From Mycobacterium sp. Aquia_216 (GTDB lineage Bacteria > Actinomycetota > Actinomycetes > Mycobacteriales > Mycobacteriaceae), in the NCBI RefSeq assembly GCF_026723865.1, contig NZ_CP113529.1, positions 4,030,001-4,094,000 on the forward strand: a DNA stretch of 64,000 nt. The letters run 5' to 3'. The notes under the pieces are model-generated. The model was not told the origin of the DNA and made no database searches. It worked only from the letters and a program-made list of their open reading frames with translations. The translations under genes and the position numbers were made by a program. Shown here one piece after another: positions 8,428 through 18,192 of the stretch (position 1 is its first letter; every line of letters begins with the position of its first letter).

Positions 8428-9465
8428 TTAGTTCAATTGCGGTAGAACGTCTGAGCCAATGAGTTCGACCATGTCGCGGTATTCGTCGGCCGGCTGGCCA
8501 CCCATGTCGATGTAGATCAGATTGGTGTCACTGGTCAGCACCTCCGACCAGGTATTGAGCCGTTCGGCCACCTCCGCCGCGCTGCCGACGATCGCGGGTC
8601 CGCGGGTGGTGAGAAACTCGAAGTCGAACGGCTTGGTGACGAACGCCGGCGGGTCGGGGTTGACCCGGGGAATCACGGTACTCATCAACTCGAAGTAGGC
8701 CCGGTAGCGCGGTTCCCACCGCTCGCGCGCCGCCTGGCTCGTCTTGGCGACGTTGACGTGCCAGCAGGCGCCGACGCGCGGCTCGCGCGGATGGCCGTAG
8801 GACGCGAACTTCTCTCGGTAGCTCTCGACCACCGGCTTGAACATCTGCGGGTTACCGAAGGCCGAGGGCAACATCAAATCGAGGCCCAGGCGCGCGGCCA
8901 GGTCCGTCGACGATTCCGAGGCCCCGCCGCCAATCCACAGCGACATCGCGCCAACCGGCGCGGGCTGCAGCACGAACTCGCTGATCGCGGCGCGGTGGCG
9001 CGATCCCGCCCAGCTCACCTCCTTGCCGGCCCACAGTTGAGTGAGCAATTCGACGTTCTCCTTGAATAATTCGTGGGAGTCCTCCAAACGCTGCCCAAAG
9101 AGCGTGTAGGTGGATACGAAGAAATTGCCACGACCCACGACGACTTCGCAGCGCCCACCCGAGAGTGCGTCGACGGTCGCGTAGTCCTCGGCGACTCGAA
9201 TCGGGTCCAAGTTCGCCGCCAGCGTCACCGCGGTCGACAGCCGCAGACGCGACGTGCGTTCTCCGATCGCGGCGAGGACCACGGGCGGCGCCGACGTCGT
9301 GTACTCCAACCCGTGATGTTCGCCAATGTGAACACCCTCGAAGCCCGCTTCGTCGGCGACCCCGGCCGCCTCGACGATGGCCCGGTGCCGTTCGGCGGCC
9401 GTGGCGGTAAGCCCGGTGACCGGATCGGCCACCACGTCCCCCAGGGTCATCAGACTCAGCTTCAT
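8428..9465 (-). CDS. LLM-class flavin-dependent oxidoreductase (luciferase-like)
   Basis: A 345-residue luciferase-like monooxygenase or F420/FMN oxidoreductase with the TIM-barrel pattern of the family: an N-terminal strand MKLSLMTLGD, then AGFEGVHIGEHHG, LRLSTAVTLAANLDPIRVAEDYATVD and GGRCEVVVGRG. In mycobacteria many such proteins use F420, but the cofactor cannot be decided here. The ATG at 9465 has an AAGGAG site 5 bases upstream. It lies 81 bp downstream of the alpha/beta hydrolase on the same strand and probably belongs to the P450 operon. Confidence 0.88.
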   Translation of the reverse strand: MKLSLMTLGDVVADPVTGLTATAAERHRAIVEAAGVADEAGFEGVHIGEHHGLEYTTSAPPVVLAAIGERTSRLRLSTAVTLAANLDPIRVAEDYATVDALSGGRCEVVVGRGNFFVSTYTLFGQRLEDSHELFKENVELLTQLWAGKEVSWAGSRHRAAISEFVLQPAPVGAMSLWIGGGASESSTDLAARLGLDLMLPSAFGNPQMFKPVVESYREKFASYGHPREPRVGACWHVNVAKTSQAARERWEPRYRAYFELMSTVIPRVNPDPPAFVTKPFDFEFLTTRGPAIVGSAAEVAERLNTWSEVLTSDTNLIYIDMGGQPADEYRDMVELIGSDVLPQLN

Positions 9466-9546
9466 GTCGGCTCCTTACTGTGCCGGATATCAATCTTTGT
9501 TGGGTTATCGAATGGTGCGGGGCCCGATCTTCCTGGCGTCGGGGGG

Positions 9547-10752
9547 TCAATTCACGTCGAAGCGGTGGCGGCGCAGCCAGTCATGCACGTGGTCGGCAGC
9601 CCCCGACAAATGTGAGCGCTGATCGTCGCCGGTGAAGTAGTGGTTTGCTTCCGGCAGGTCCACCCGTTCTTTGTCCTGGTGACCGATCGCTTCGAACACC
9701 TGCGCCTGATGGCTGGTAGGCACCGCGTCATCGCAACCGTTGACAACCATGAGCACCGGCACCGAAACCCTCGGCGCGGCGTCGCCCGCATCCACTTGGG
9801 CGGTGTCCAGCCCCCACTGCGACAACCAACTACGCGCGGTGGTGAATCGCATCAGCGCGCCGGGGCTGGTGTTGGCCACCTCGGGGTCGCCCAGATAACT
9901 CCACCGCGGCCGGCGGCCATTGGGTTCGATCGCTGGATCCAGCCACCGCGGATCGGCCATCGTCCCGTGGACCACGAACGAGTACTCAGCATGTGGCTTG
10001 CCGGCGTCGCGGAAGTCCTGCAGCTTCTGCTGCGCCAAGGCGGTGATCCGGCGATTGCGTTCGCGCTGTCGGTCGCGGTAAGCGGCGAGGAAGTCGGCCG
10101 AATACGGTGGCTGATTGGGGTTCGCGGGATCGTACAGGTCGAACTCGGCATCGCGGTTGCGCTCCGGCTGCAGTTCGTCGGTGATCGAGGCGTCCAGAAA
10201 CTCAGTCAGCAGCCGGTGCCGGCTGCGCGGAGCCGCCAACAACATCACCGCGTCGGCCGGCTGGAGTGCGGTCTCCGCGAGCGACGACGGTTCCCCGGCC
10301 GCGGTCTGAGTAATCGTGGGCTTCTCGGCCTCCGCCTGGTAACCCATCATCGGCGATCCCCCGCCGCTCCAACCCGCCAGCACGACCCGCTGATAACCCA
10401 GCCGTTCACGCGCATCTCGCACGCAGGCACCAAGGTCGACCAAGTGGTTTTCCATTTGCAGCGCGGAATCGCCAACCGAATACCGGTTGGCGTAGCCGAT
10501 CACATGTAGTCCAGTGCGCGCCAGTTCGGAGAACAGCGGCAGGTACGCCGGCGAACCGATCGGATGAGACGCAACGATCACCGTATCGGAATCACGGTCG
10601 CCGCGAAGCAACTGCGCGTAGCGAACCACATGATCCTCGACGGTGCCGTAAACATCCTTGCGGACCGTATGTTCTTGGGAAACAACTAGATACGGCGTAC
10701 GACGGTATTTGATACGTGCGACACTCGCCGGGGTATCGGTCGGTGGGTTCAT
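9547..10752 (-). CDS. Alpha/beta hydrolase
   Basis: A 401-residue alpha/beta-hydrolase-fold protein. The nucleophile elbow GWSGGG places the catalytic Ser at about residue 129. The acid is likely in NGCDDAVPTS and the His in ANHYFTGDD. Its N-terminal region (HPIGSPAYLPLFSELARTG) resembles dienelactone-hydrolase or acetyltransferase-like relatives, so it may hydrolyse an ester or thioester. I chose ATG 10752 because it overlaps the stop of the upstream two-domain FadE in an ATGA junction, which predicts translational coupling. The ligand is unknown. Confidence 0.82.
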   Translation of the reverse strand: MNPPTDTPASVARIKYRRTPYLVVSQEHTVRKDVYGTVEDHVVRYAQLLRGDRDSDTVIVASHPIGSPAYLPLFSELARTGLHVIGYANRYSVGDSALQMENHLVDLGACVRDARERLGYQRVVLAGWSGGGSPMMGYQAEAEKPTITQTAAGEPSSLAETALQPADAVMLLAAPRSRHRLLTEFLDASITDELQPERNRDAEFDLYDPANPNQPPYSADFLAAYRDRQRERNRRITALAQQKLQDFRDAGKPHAEYSFVVHGTMADPRWLDPAIEPNGRRPRWSYLGDPEVANTSPGALMRFTTARSWLSQWGLDTAQVDAGDAAPRVSVPVLMVVNGCDDAVPTSHQAQVFEAIGHQDKERVDLPEANHYFTGDDQRSHLSGAADHVHDWLRRHRFDVN

Positions 10753-13091
10753 GACCGACGCACCTGGCGCCAAGGGATGTCCCGGTCAACCCGTGGCTCA
10801 CCCGGCAACCCGAGCACTCGTTCACCAAGGATGTTGCGCATCACTTCCGACGTACCTCCTTCGATCGAATTGGCCAGCGCCCGCAGATACGACTTGCGCA
10901 CGTCGGCTCCGCCGTAGGCGGCCGACGACGTCGGCGCATGCTCGTCGTAACCATCGATGAGCAACCCGGCCAGGCCCGACATGTCCACGCACAGCTCGTA
11001 GATCGCCTTGTTCAACTCCGCCATCTGCAGCTTCGCGATCGAACCTTCCGGCCCCGGCCCTCGGCCGACCTGCGCGGCGCGAATGTTGGTCAGCCGTGCC
11101 GCCTCGGCCTGCGTCCACAGCAGCATCAGCCGCTCGGTCGCCACCGCATCGGCCCGCCCGGCACTTGCTGCCTCGCAATAGATTTCCACGGCACGGCCGA
11201 TCGGGCCCTCCCCTCGCTGCGCCGGCCGGGCCCCAATCGAAATCCGCTCGTTGGCAAGCGTGGTCATGGCCACGCCCCAGCCCTGCCCTACCTCGCCCAA
11301 CACGTCGGCCACCGGTATCCGCACCTCGGTCAGATAGACCTCATTGAATTCGGCCTCGCCGGTGAGCTGGCGCAATGGACGCACCTCGACGCCGGAGCTC
11401 TGCATGTCAAGCAGGAAGTAGGTCAGACCCTTGTGCTTGGGCACCTCCGGGTCGGTGCGCGCCAGCAACAAGCCGAATCGGGCGACATGCGCCAGCGACG
11501 TCCAGATCTTCTGACCGTTGACGACGAACTCGTCCCCGTCCCGAACGGCGCGGGTGGCCAGAGCGGCCAAGTCCGAACCGGCTCCCGGTTCAGAGAAGAG
11601 CTGGCACCAGATGTCCTGGCCCGAGAAGCACGACCGTAGGTAGCGCCGTTTTTGCTCGCTACTGCCGTGGGCATGGATCGTCGGCATGGCCATTCCAAGA
11701 CCGATCACGTTGCTCGCCATATGATCCCGACATCCGGCGATAGCAAACCTGCGCTCGACGAGCGCCTGCAATGAAGCGTCCAGACCACGTCCGCCGTATC
11801 CCTCAGCGAAATTTACGACGGCCAACCCGGTGTCGAATCGCGCCTCCCGCAGGGCGCGGTCAGCCGCCGTATCGTCGGCCAGGCCGACGGGATGACTACG
11901 CAGGAACTCCTCGATCTCCTGTGCGATCGGCTCCCCGGCGGCAGGCTGGTCGTCGGCGGCGCGCACCGGGGTGAACTGCAGCGGTCTTGCCGTGGCCACC
12001 ACTTCGGCCAACCGCGCCCGATGTGCGCTCGCCGAACCGAAAAGCAGCGCAGAGCTTTTCGCCCGCTTGAGATACAGGTGCGCGGGATGCTCCCAGGTGA
12101 ACCCGATGCCGCCGTGGATCTGAATGTTGTGCGCTGACAACCTGGTGTATGCATCCGAGCACACGGCACGCGCCAGGCTCGCGGCCAAGGCCAGGTTGTC
12201 GGGGTCGTGCACCGCGGTCCACAGGCCGTGATACACCACCGATCGGGCCGATTCGACGTCGACGAGCATATCCGCGCAACGGTGCTTGATAGGCCCGAAA
12301 GATCCAATGGGCCTGCCGAATTGGTATCTCGTGCGCGCGTGATCCACCGCCATGTCCAGCACGCGGGCGGCCCCGCCGAGTTGCTCGGCGGCCAGGTATA
12401 GCGCGGCGAGGTCGACGGTGCGTCGCAACGCATAGCCGGCGCCGCCTTCACGACCCACCAGACGCGCCGAACAGGCGTCGAAATCTATCTTCGCAAGCCT
12501 GCGCGTGGAATCCATCGCGACCAGGGGTGTGCAGGCTAGCCCGGCCGCGTCGCCGTCAACCGCAAGCAGGCAGGCCCCTGCCGAGCCGCGGGCGGCAACC
12601 AGCAGCAGGTCGGCGACGGAGCCGTCGACGACGACGTCCGCGGCGCCCGAAACGGTCCAGCAACCGTCTTCGCCGCGGGCGGTGAGCGCGCTGGCCGCCG
12701 GGGAGAGCCCCGACCAGGCCAGCGTGGCGATGGTGTTTCCGGCGACGATGCCGGGTAGGTACCGTGCCGCGGCATCCTCATCACCAAGTTCGACGAGCGC
12801 GGTCACGACCAAGCCCACGGTCGACAGGAATGGACCGCAAAACAACGCTGCCCCCATCTCTTCGAACACCACACCAAGCTCAATCGCGCTGGCCCCGCCG
12901 CCACCGAACCGCTCAGGCGCCACCACGCCTAGCAGACCCAGCTCCTCGGCGGATTGCCGCCACACCGTCGGGTCGTAGCCGTATTCGCTCTCCATCTGCG
13001 CCCGCACCGCGGTCTCGTCGGAGCGCTTGGCGAGGAATTCGCGCACAACAGCCCGCAATTGCTCGGCATCTTCAGCCGGTACGAAGTTCAC
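10749..13091 (-). CDS. Two-domain acyl-CoA dehydrogenase (fused FadE)
   Basis: A 780-residue protein made of two acyl-CoA dehydrogenase domains. Domain 1 (about 1-370) is degenerate: the FAD loop is replaced by WSGLSPAAS, although HARTRYQFGRPIGSF and IQIHGGIGFTWEHP are kept. Domain 2 (about 395-760) has SEPGAGSD at 500-507 and a probable catalytic Glu615 in NERI. The design resembles FadE34-type fusions. Those are thought to mimic the heteromeric FadE complexes used for steroid side chains, where only one subunit is catalytic. It lies 1 bp after the P450 stop and overlaps the hydrolase by 4 bp. Confidence 0.88.
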   Translation of the reverse strand: MNFVPAEDAEQLRAVVREFLAKRSDETAVRAQMESEYGYDPTVWRQSAEELGLLGVVAPERFGGGGASAIELGVVFEEMGAALFCGPFLSTVGLVVTALVELGDEDAAARYLPGIVAGNTIATLAWSGLSPAASALTARGEDGCWTVSGAADVVVDGSVADLLLVAARGSAGACLLAVDGDAAGLACTPLVAMDSTRRLAKIDFDACSARLVGREGGAGYALRRTVDLAALYLAAEQLGGAARVLDMAVDHARTRYQFGRPIGSFGPIKHRCADMLVDVESARSVVYHGLWTAVHDPDNLALAASLARAVCSDAYTRLSAHNIQIHGGIGFTWEHPAHLYLKRAKSSALLFGSASAHRARLAEVVATARPLQFTPVRAADDQPAAGEPIAQEIEEFLRSHPVGLADDTAADRALREARFDTGLAVVNFAEGYGGRGLDASLQALVERRFAIAGCRDHMASNVIGLGMAMPTIHAHGSSEQKRRYLRSCFSGQDIWCQLFSEPGAGSDLAALATRAVRDGDEFVVNGQKIWTSLAHVARFGLLLARTDPEVPKHKGLTYFLLDMQSSGVEVRPLRQLTGEAEFNEVYLTEVRIPVADVLGEVGQGWGVAMTTLANERISIGARPAQRGEGPIGRAVEIYCEAASAGRADAVATERLMLLWTQAEAARLTNIRAAQVGRGPGPEGSIAKLQMAELNKAIYELCVDMSGLAGLLIDGYDEHAPTSSAAYGGADVRKSYLRALANSIEGGTSEVMRNILGERVLGLPGEPRVDRDIPWRQVRRS

Positions 13092-13092
13092 G

Positions 13093-14295
13093 TCAGCCGA
13101 TCACATCGAAAAGCAGTTCCAACCCCTCGGGACCGTTGGCAATGCCAGGGGCCCAACGTACTTCGGCGCCCGGATCCGCGAACCGCAAATTCGTCACCCG
13201 TTTGAACAGCTCATCGAAAGCGATCGCGATCTGGATGCGGGCGAAGTGCGAGCCCAGGCAGCGATGGATGCCCAGCCCAAAGCCCGCCGAGCTACTGCGA
13301 CGCACATCGAACTTCAGCTCCGACGCATCTTCGAAGCGCGCCTCGTCGCGATTCGCGGAATCGAAGCGCACGAGCAACTGCTCGCCTTTCTTGATCGCCA
13401 CACCGCCGAGTTCGACATCTCTGGTGGCCGTCCGGCCAAGACAGCCAACCGGCGATTCCAAGCGAATGAACTCGTCCATGTCCTGACGAATCCACGCCGG
13501 ATCACGTAGCCGCCCTTCGAGTTCGGGCTCTCTTGCCAGGTGGTAGGCGATCGAACCCATCGCGCCCCGGGTGGTATCGAGGCCACCCAGAAACAGGACG
13601 GTCACCACCCCAAGTCGTTCCTCATCCGTCAGCGGCCGGCCCCCGTCCACCGTTCCGGTGGCGATCGCGTTCAGCACGTCGTTTCGGTCGACGGGGTTCG
13701 CTTCACGCTCGGCAATGTATTGCCCGGCGAGCACGGCGAGTTCGAAAAACGCTTCGTCAGTGGCCTCGATGGCAACCCGGACCACGACTTCAGCGGCATC
13801 GTCCATCTTCTCGGGGTCGTCTTCGTTGAACACGACCCGCGACAACGCGTTGCCCACGAACGGGCCCGCGTACTCCCGGATGAAGTCGAAGCGCCCGTTG
13901 TCGATGAAGCGCCCGATGAGTTCGCTGGCATTCTTTCGCAGTTCGGGCTCGAAGCGCAGCAGGAAGTTGCGAGTGAACAGCGGGTTGAGGATCCTGCGTA
14001 GGTCAACCTGGTAGGGCGGATCGGAATCGAGCGGGTTGAGTTGCACCGGCGACGGGCGCGGCGCAACCCCGGCCGATGAAAACGTTTGCGGGTCTTCAAG
14101 AACCCGACGGACATCCTCGTAGCGGGTCACGACGTACTGTCCGCCGCCGTCGGCATCCGTATGAGCGACCGGACAGTCGCGCCTCGCGTGCGCGAAGACA
14201 TCCCATTTGACCTTCTCGTGGTCGGGATCCCACATGTTGTAGTGCGGCAGAATCGCCGCGGCCGACTTCTCGGATTCGGCCTGCGCCTCGCCCAT
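13093..14295 (-). CDS. Cytochrome P450
   Basis: A soluble bacterial P450 of about 400 residues. It has the I-helix oxygen-binding motif GGLDTT, the K-helix ExxR in EFIRLES and the heme loop FGLGIHRCLGSHFAR with the Cys ligand near residue 346. It lacks a membrane anchor. It is the first gene of a leftward operon with the two-domain FadE and the hydrolase, and probably the LLM flavoprotein, suggesting hydroxylation followed by CoA-dependent oxidation of one compound. ATG 14295 is taken as the start; GTG 14307 is an equally possible start. It is transcribed divergently from an SDR. Confidence 0.92.
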   Translation of the reverse strand: MGEAQAESEKSAAAILPHYNMWDPDHEKVKWDVFAHARRDCPVAHTDADGGGQYVVTRYEDVRRVLEDPQTFSSAGVAPRPSPVQLNPLDSDPPYQVDLRRILNPLFTRNFLLRFEPELRKNASELIGRFIDNGRFDFIREYAGPFVGNALSRVVFNEDDPEKMDDAAEVVVRVAIEATDEAFFELAVLAGQYIAEREANPVDRNDVLNAIATGTVDGGRPLTDEERLGVVTVLFLGGLDTTRGAMGSIAYHLAREPELEGRLRDPAWIRQDMDEFIRLESPVGCLGRTATRDVELGGVAIKKGEQLLVRFDSANRDEARFEDASELKFDVRRSSSAGFGLGIHRCLGSHFARIQIAIAFDELFKRVTNLRFADPGAEVRWAPGIANGPEGLELLFDVIG

Positions 14296-14436
14296 GTCGT
14301 CGCACACTAATCCATCAACGTTTGGTTAGTCAATGACGCCGGCCAGGCGACAGGCCAACTCTGGCCCCTACATAATCGAACAATGATCGGTTAGATTGAG
14401 ATCGCGGCACGCGACGCCGCTGAACGGGAGATCCGC

Positions 14437-15267
14437 ATGGGAGCGTTGGACGGCAAGGTTGCCTTCATCAGCGGTGGTGCGCGCGGTCAAGGTCGCTCGC
14501 ATGCTGTGCGGTTGGCCAAGGACGGTGCAGACATCGTCACGTTCGACATCTGCGAGCAGATCGACTCGGTGCCCTACCCGCTCGGGACCGAGGACGAGCT
14601 TGCCCAGACCGTCGACGAAGTCGAAGCACTCGGTCGCCGGATCGTCGCCGCTAAAGCCGACGTTCGCGACGAGGCCGCGGTGAACAAGGTCTTCGATGAG
14701 GGGTTCGCCGAGTTCGGCCGAGTGGACATCGTGATCGCCAACGCCGGCATCATGCCCGTACTGGGTCCCACCTCGACCGTGGTGCAAGCCTGGCATGACT
14801 GCATCGACGTCATGCTCACCGGCGTAGTCCACACGGTCGAGGCGGCTATCCCGGCACTGGTCGAGCAGAACCAAGGTGGCGCTGTCGTGATCACCAGTTC
14901 GGCTGCCGGCTTGAAGGGAACGACACGGAGCCTGCGGTCAAAGACGTATGGCATGTTGGGCTACACCGCCGCCAAGCATGGCACCGTAGGGCTGATGAGG
15001 GCCTACGCAAATGCGCTGGGCAACTATAACATTCGAGTGAATTCGCTGCACCCCACCGGCGCCAACACTCCGATGGTCAATAACGAATCGTTCCTGGGTG
15101 CCGCGCCGCAAGTACCCGAGCTCTTCGAGGCGATGACCAACATCCTTCCCGTCCAGCTCATCGAGGCCGAAGACGTCTCTAACGCGATCGCCTGGTTGGT
15201 CTCCGACGAAGCCCGCTACATCACCGGCGCAACGATCCCTGTCGATGCCGGTGCGACCGCGCGCTGA
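14437..15267 (+). CDS. Short-chain dehydrogenase, mycofactocin-coupled type
   Basis: A 276-residue SDR with the cofactor motif GGARGQG at residues 13-19, Ser154/155, Tyr176 and Lys180 in GYTAAK. The N-terminus ([19 protein letters not shown]) and the long insertion near residues 40-60 are typical of SDRs that keep NAD bound and pass electrons to mycofactocin. It probably oxidises or reduces a hydroxyl or ketone, perhaps one made by the divergent P450. The ATG at 14437 follows GGGAGATCCGC. Its 3' end overlaps the thioesterase gene by 23 bp. Confidence 0.9.
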   Translation: MGALDGKVAFISGGARGQGRSHAVRLAKDGADIVTFDICEQIDSVPYPLGTEDELAQTVDEVEALGRRIVAAKADVRDEAAVNKVFDEGFAEFGRVDIVIANAGIMPVLGPTSTVVQAWHDCIDVMLTGVVHTVEAAIPALVEQNQGGAVVITSSAAGLKGTTRSLRSKTYGMLGYTAAKHGTVGLMRAYANALGNYNIRVNSLHPTGANTPMVNNESFLGAAPQVPELFEAMTNILPVQLIEAEDVSNAIAWLVSDEARYITGATIPVDAGATAR

Positions 15268-16237
15268 CGGCTACCCGAAGTCGGGGACCGACTCCGCCGA
15301 GAACACCGATTCGACGCCTTGGTGGCAGACGCTTTTCGCGCTGCACGAAATCTCCGTCAACACCTATCGAGCCGCACCCACCCGCTCCGGCTTGCCCCGC
15401 CTCTACGGTGGCCAGGTGGGGGCACAGAGTCTGCTGGCCGCGGCCGCGACAGTCGATTGCGACCGGCCGGCGCACTCGTTGCAAACCTCGTTCTTGCACG
15501 CGGGCGACGACACCCGTTCCATCACCTACGACGTCGAGCGGGTACGTGATTCCCGTTCGATGTCTACCCGCGTAGTCAGCGCGCACCAAGACGGACGAAT
15601 GCTAGCCACCACCGTCGCCTCGTTTCACACCGCGGCGTCATACGACCGCCGGGCATCGATCGAACATGAATGGCCGCAAGGCGAATCGGCCGACCCGCTG
15701 CCCGACCCCGACACCCTCCCATCACGTTGGGCGTCGTTGTCGGAGCGATATGGAGCCGAGATTCCGGCGCAAGCCGCTCCACGATGGCCTGTCGATCTGC
15801 GATACGTTGATCACATACCGTGGAGTGATTCCATGGCCCCACCACGAAACCGTATCTGGCTAAAGGCTGTTGGCTATCAACGCGAGATCGCCGGCGCGGA
15901 TGAGGCAGCGCTGGCCTTCGCAACGGACCTGCCGATGTTCGAGCCAGTGTACTTTCCCACGGGGATGGCGTGGCATGACATGGTCGGTCACACGACCCTA
16001 CTGGGAGCTACGCTCAACCATTCGGTCTGGTTCCATCATCCGACACGTCTTGACGACTGGCTATTGCTTGCACAGTTCGCACCCATCGCGCACGGATTCC
16101 GGGCATTCTGCCGCGGCGAATTACGCTCCCGGTCAAGTCAACTCGTGGCGAGCGTCGCTCAAGAGATGGTATTCGTAGAGCCGCGAAAGCCCGACGTGCC
16201 GCGCGGCGCGCTCAGACGCCCCGATGATCCAGCTTGA
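15245..16237 (+). CDS. TesB-like acyl-CoA thioesterase family protein with altered active site
   Basis: A 330-residue double-hotdog protein. [16 protein letters not shown] (55-70) and the second hotdog around 250-310 match the TesB family. Against the E. coli TesB catalytic Asp-Thr-Gln, only Gln306 in VAQEM is kept. The Asp is Asn258 (LNHSVWF), and the Thr position aligns with Pro280. It may therefore be a weak thioesterase, an acyl-CoA-binding protein or something new. It overlaps the SDR start-to-stop by 23 bp on the same strand, and the convergent ligase by 26 bp. Confidence 0.75.
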   Translation: MPVRPRADGYPKSGTDSAENTDSTPWWQTLFALHEISVNTYRAAPTRSGLPRLYGGQVGAQSLLAAAATVDCDRPAHSLQTSFLHAGDDTRSITYDVERVRDSRSMSTRVVSAHQDGRMLATTVASFHTAASYDRRASIEHEWPQGESADPLPDPDTLPSRWASLSERYGAEIPAQAAPRWPVDLRYVDHIPWSDSMAPPRNRIWLKAVGYQREIAGADEAALAFATDLPMFEPVYFPTGMAWHDMVGHTTLLGATLNHSVWFHHPTRLDDWLLLAQFAPIAHGFRAFCRGELRSRSSQLVASVAQEMVFVEPRKPDVPRGALRRPDDPA

Positions 16238-17744
16238 GTTGCTCGCGCGATAGTTTACCGGTGACGTTGCGCGGAAGTCCCTCGACGAGCACCAGCCGTT
16301 TGGGAAGCTTGTAGCGCGCCAGCCGTTGTGCCGCGAAGGCGTTCAGGTCATCAAGGGTAACAGCGGCCCCGGGTTCGGGCACCACAACGGCCAGCCCCAC
16401 CTCACCCCACTGTTGGTCGGCGACTCCGACAACCCCTACGTCGCGCACATCCGGATGCAGCGAAAGTACTTGCTCGACTTCGGCCGGATAGATGTTCTCC
16501 CCGCCGGACTTGAACATCTCCTTGACGCGTCCAACCGGATAGTAAAAGCCAGTCCGGTCGCGGTAAGCCGAGTCGCCCGTGCGAAACCACCCGTCCCCGG
16601 TGAAATAGTCGGCGTTGTCGCGGTCCCAGTATCCGACGGTGATACTCGGTCCCCGCAGCCAGATTTCACCCGCGACGCCCTCGGCCACGTCGCAGCCCGC
16701 GGGGTCGACCAGCCTGATCTGCGTGTGCGGCGCGGCACGACCCGTGGATCCCCTCTTGGCATGGCCGAGATGTGCCATTTCGTCGTCGAGAGCCGTTGCC
16801 ATCGGGCCCATCTCGGTTCCGCCGTATTGGGGCTGCAGTGCAAACCCGCGGTCGGCCCACAATTGCAGCAGTTCGGGAGATGCGACTGCTCCGGCGATGA
16901 TCCCGTGGCGCAGGCGCGACAAATCCGCTGCGGCGAAACCGGTCGTCTCGGCGATGCGTTGGTAGAACAACGGGATCGCAGCGAAATGGGTTATCGGCGG
17001 GTCGTGGCTGACGAGCTGGTGAAGAACGTCTTCGGGGTCGAAGCGGGCCATCGTCGTCACCGCGCCGCCAAAGTACAGGATCGGGTTGGCCATTACGTTC
17101 AGCCCGCCCGCGTGAAACAGGGGCATCGGATTGAGCTGGTGACATCCGGGCTGGGAGTACCCCGTCGTGTGGGCCGTATTGAGGGCCTGCCACACCAGGG
17201 TGGCGTTGGTCGATAAGGCGCCTTTCGGCCGCCCGGTCGTCCCCGACGTGTACAGAATGTGAGTGGGCTGATCCATCGCGACCAAACCCGTCGCGCGCAA
17301 CGGGACTGCCGTCGCGAGAGCGGACTCGTAGTCGATCGCATCGTGTGGCCCGTTGAACGACAAGCGCTGTCCGATCTCGGCTTTCGACGCGACGGCGACG
17401 GCAACTTCTGCCCACCGGTCGTCGTGGACGACGACACTCGGGCCGGCGTCAAGGCAGATCTCCTGAATCTCGCTTACGTGCAAGCGCCAATTCAGCGGCG
17501 TGAACAACGCGCCGAGGCGCATGCAGGCGAACTGCACTTCGAATACGCGCGGGTCGTTCTCGCTGATCATCGCGACCCGATCGCCGGATCCGACGCCAAG
17601 GTCGTGCAGGGTGGCGGCCACACCCGCGACCCGGGCTTCCAGTTGGGCCCACGTCGTTCGCCGACCGTCCTCGGCGCATCCCAGCGCAAGGGACTCGCCG
17701 TGATGCTGCGCGTGATAAGCCACCCAGTCAGTTGCGGTAAACAC
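16212..17744 (-). CDS. Acyl-CoA synthetase / AMP-dependent ligase (FadD-like)
   Basis: An adenylate-forming ligase of about 510 residues that activates a carboxylic acid as acyl-AMP and then acyl-CoA. The P-loop-like motif YTSGTTGRPKG is at residues 165-175. The adenylate-binding region is QYGGTEMGP, the hinge motif GWFRTGD, and the C-terminal catalytic Lys lies in [12 protein letters not shown] chose GTG 17744, with GGAG 9 bases upstream; TTG 17759 and TTG 17747 are in frame. Its 3' end overlaps the convergent TesB-like gene by 26 bp. The substrate is unknown. Confidence 0.88.
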   Translation of the reverse strand: MFTATDWVAYHAQHHGESLALGCAEDGRRTTWAQLEARVAGVAATLHDLGVGSGDRVAMISENDPRVFEVQFACMRLGALFTPLNWRLHVSEIQEICLDAGPSVVVHDDRWAEVAVAVASKAEIGQRLSFNGPHDAIDYESALATAVPLRATGLVAMDQPTHILYTSGTTGRPKGALSTNATLVWQALNTAHTTGYSQPGCHQLNPMPLFHAGGLNVMANPILYFGGAVTTMARFDPEDVLHQLVSHDPPITHFAAIPLFYQRIAETTGFAAADLSRLRHGIIAGAVASPELLQLWADRGFALQPQYGGTEMGPMATALDDEMAHLGHAKRGSTGRAAPHTQIRLVDPAGCDVAEGVAGEIWLRGPSITVGYWDRDNADYFTGDGWFRTGDSAYRDRTGFYYPVGRVKEMFKSGGENIYPAEVEQVLSLHPDVRDVGVVGVADQQWGEVGLAVVVPEPGAAVTLDDLNAFAAQRLARYKLPKRLVLVEGLPRNVTGKLSREQLKLDHRGV

Positions 17745-18192
17745 CAATCTGCGCTCCAATCGGCGGCGTTATCTAAGTATGGTTAAAATCCTAATGCGTC
17801 GGCAGGGTGCCCGGAATCGGTCGACGCGCTACGGATGTGGCAGACGTCGGAGCGGCGCGCGGAAGCCCGGCGTTCCGGGGCATGGGCCGTAAGCGCTGCC
17901 TTGCGCCGGTCCAATGTCGCATTGCCCGTTGATGATGTGGATCGATGCCGTAGATCCCGCATCCAGTGCCGCATCCGCGTTGTCGAGACCGCTTGACATA
18001 TCACGCCTTCCGCCTGGGCGACCGTCGCTGCGAACGCGACCGTCGGGAGCTTGACGAAACTAATCGGCACTAGCGCACTCACATTAATCCAACAGTGTTT
18101 GGCTGTGAAGGGCATGCGCGGTTTGCGACGGGCGGGTCATTCTTGCGGCGAATAGAACCCATCCGCTACGGCCCGCTCGTAGAGTCTTTCCG
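17745..18192. other. Gene-poor region carrying the AveC relic
   Basis: This stretch separates the leftward ligase from the rightward TetR. It includes the ligase upstream region, with an AT-rich segment at about 17768-17792, the AveC-tail relic at 17829-17999, and about 190 bp of TetR upstream sequence. The other reading frames look non-coding. Confidence 0.55.
17829..17999 (-). pseudogene. Relic of an AveC-like gene (C-terminal tail only)
   Basis: The leftward frame ending in TAG at 17831-17829 reads IHIINGQCDIG, then GSAYGPCPGTPGFRAP. This closely matches the C-terminal tail of the AveC-like protein at 27165 (HLINGLCNI, TAYGPCPGTPGFRMP). Upstream of the match the frame reads unrelated low-quality sequence, so about 90 percent of the gene is missing. 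It is a deletion remnant within a 448-bp gap between the ligase and a TetR gene. A short functional peptide is possible but less likely. Confidence 0.6.
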
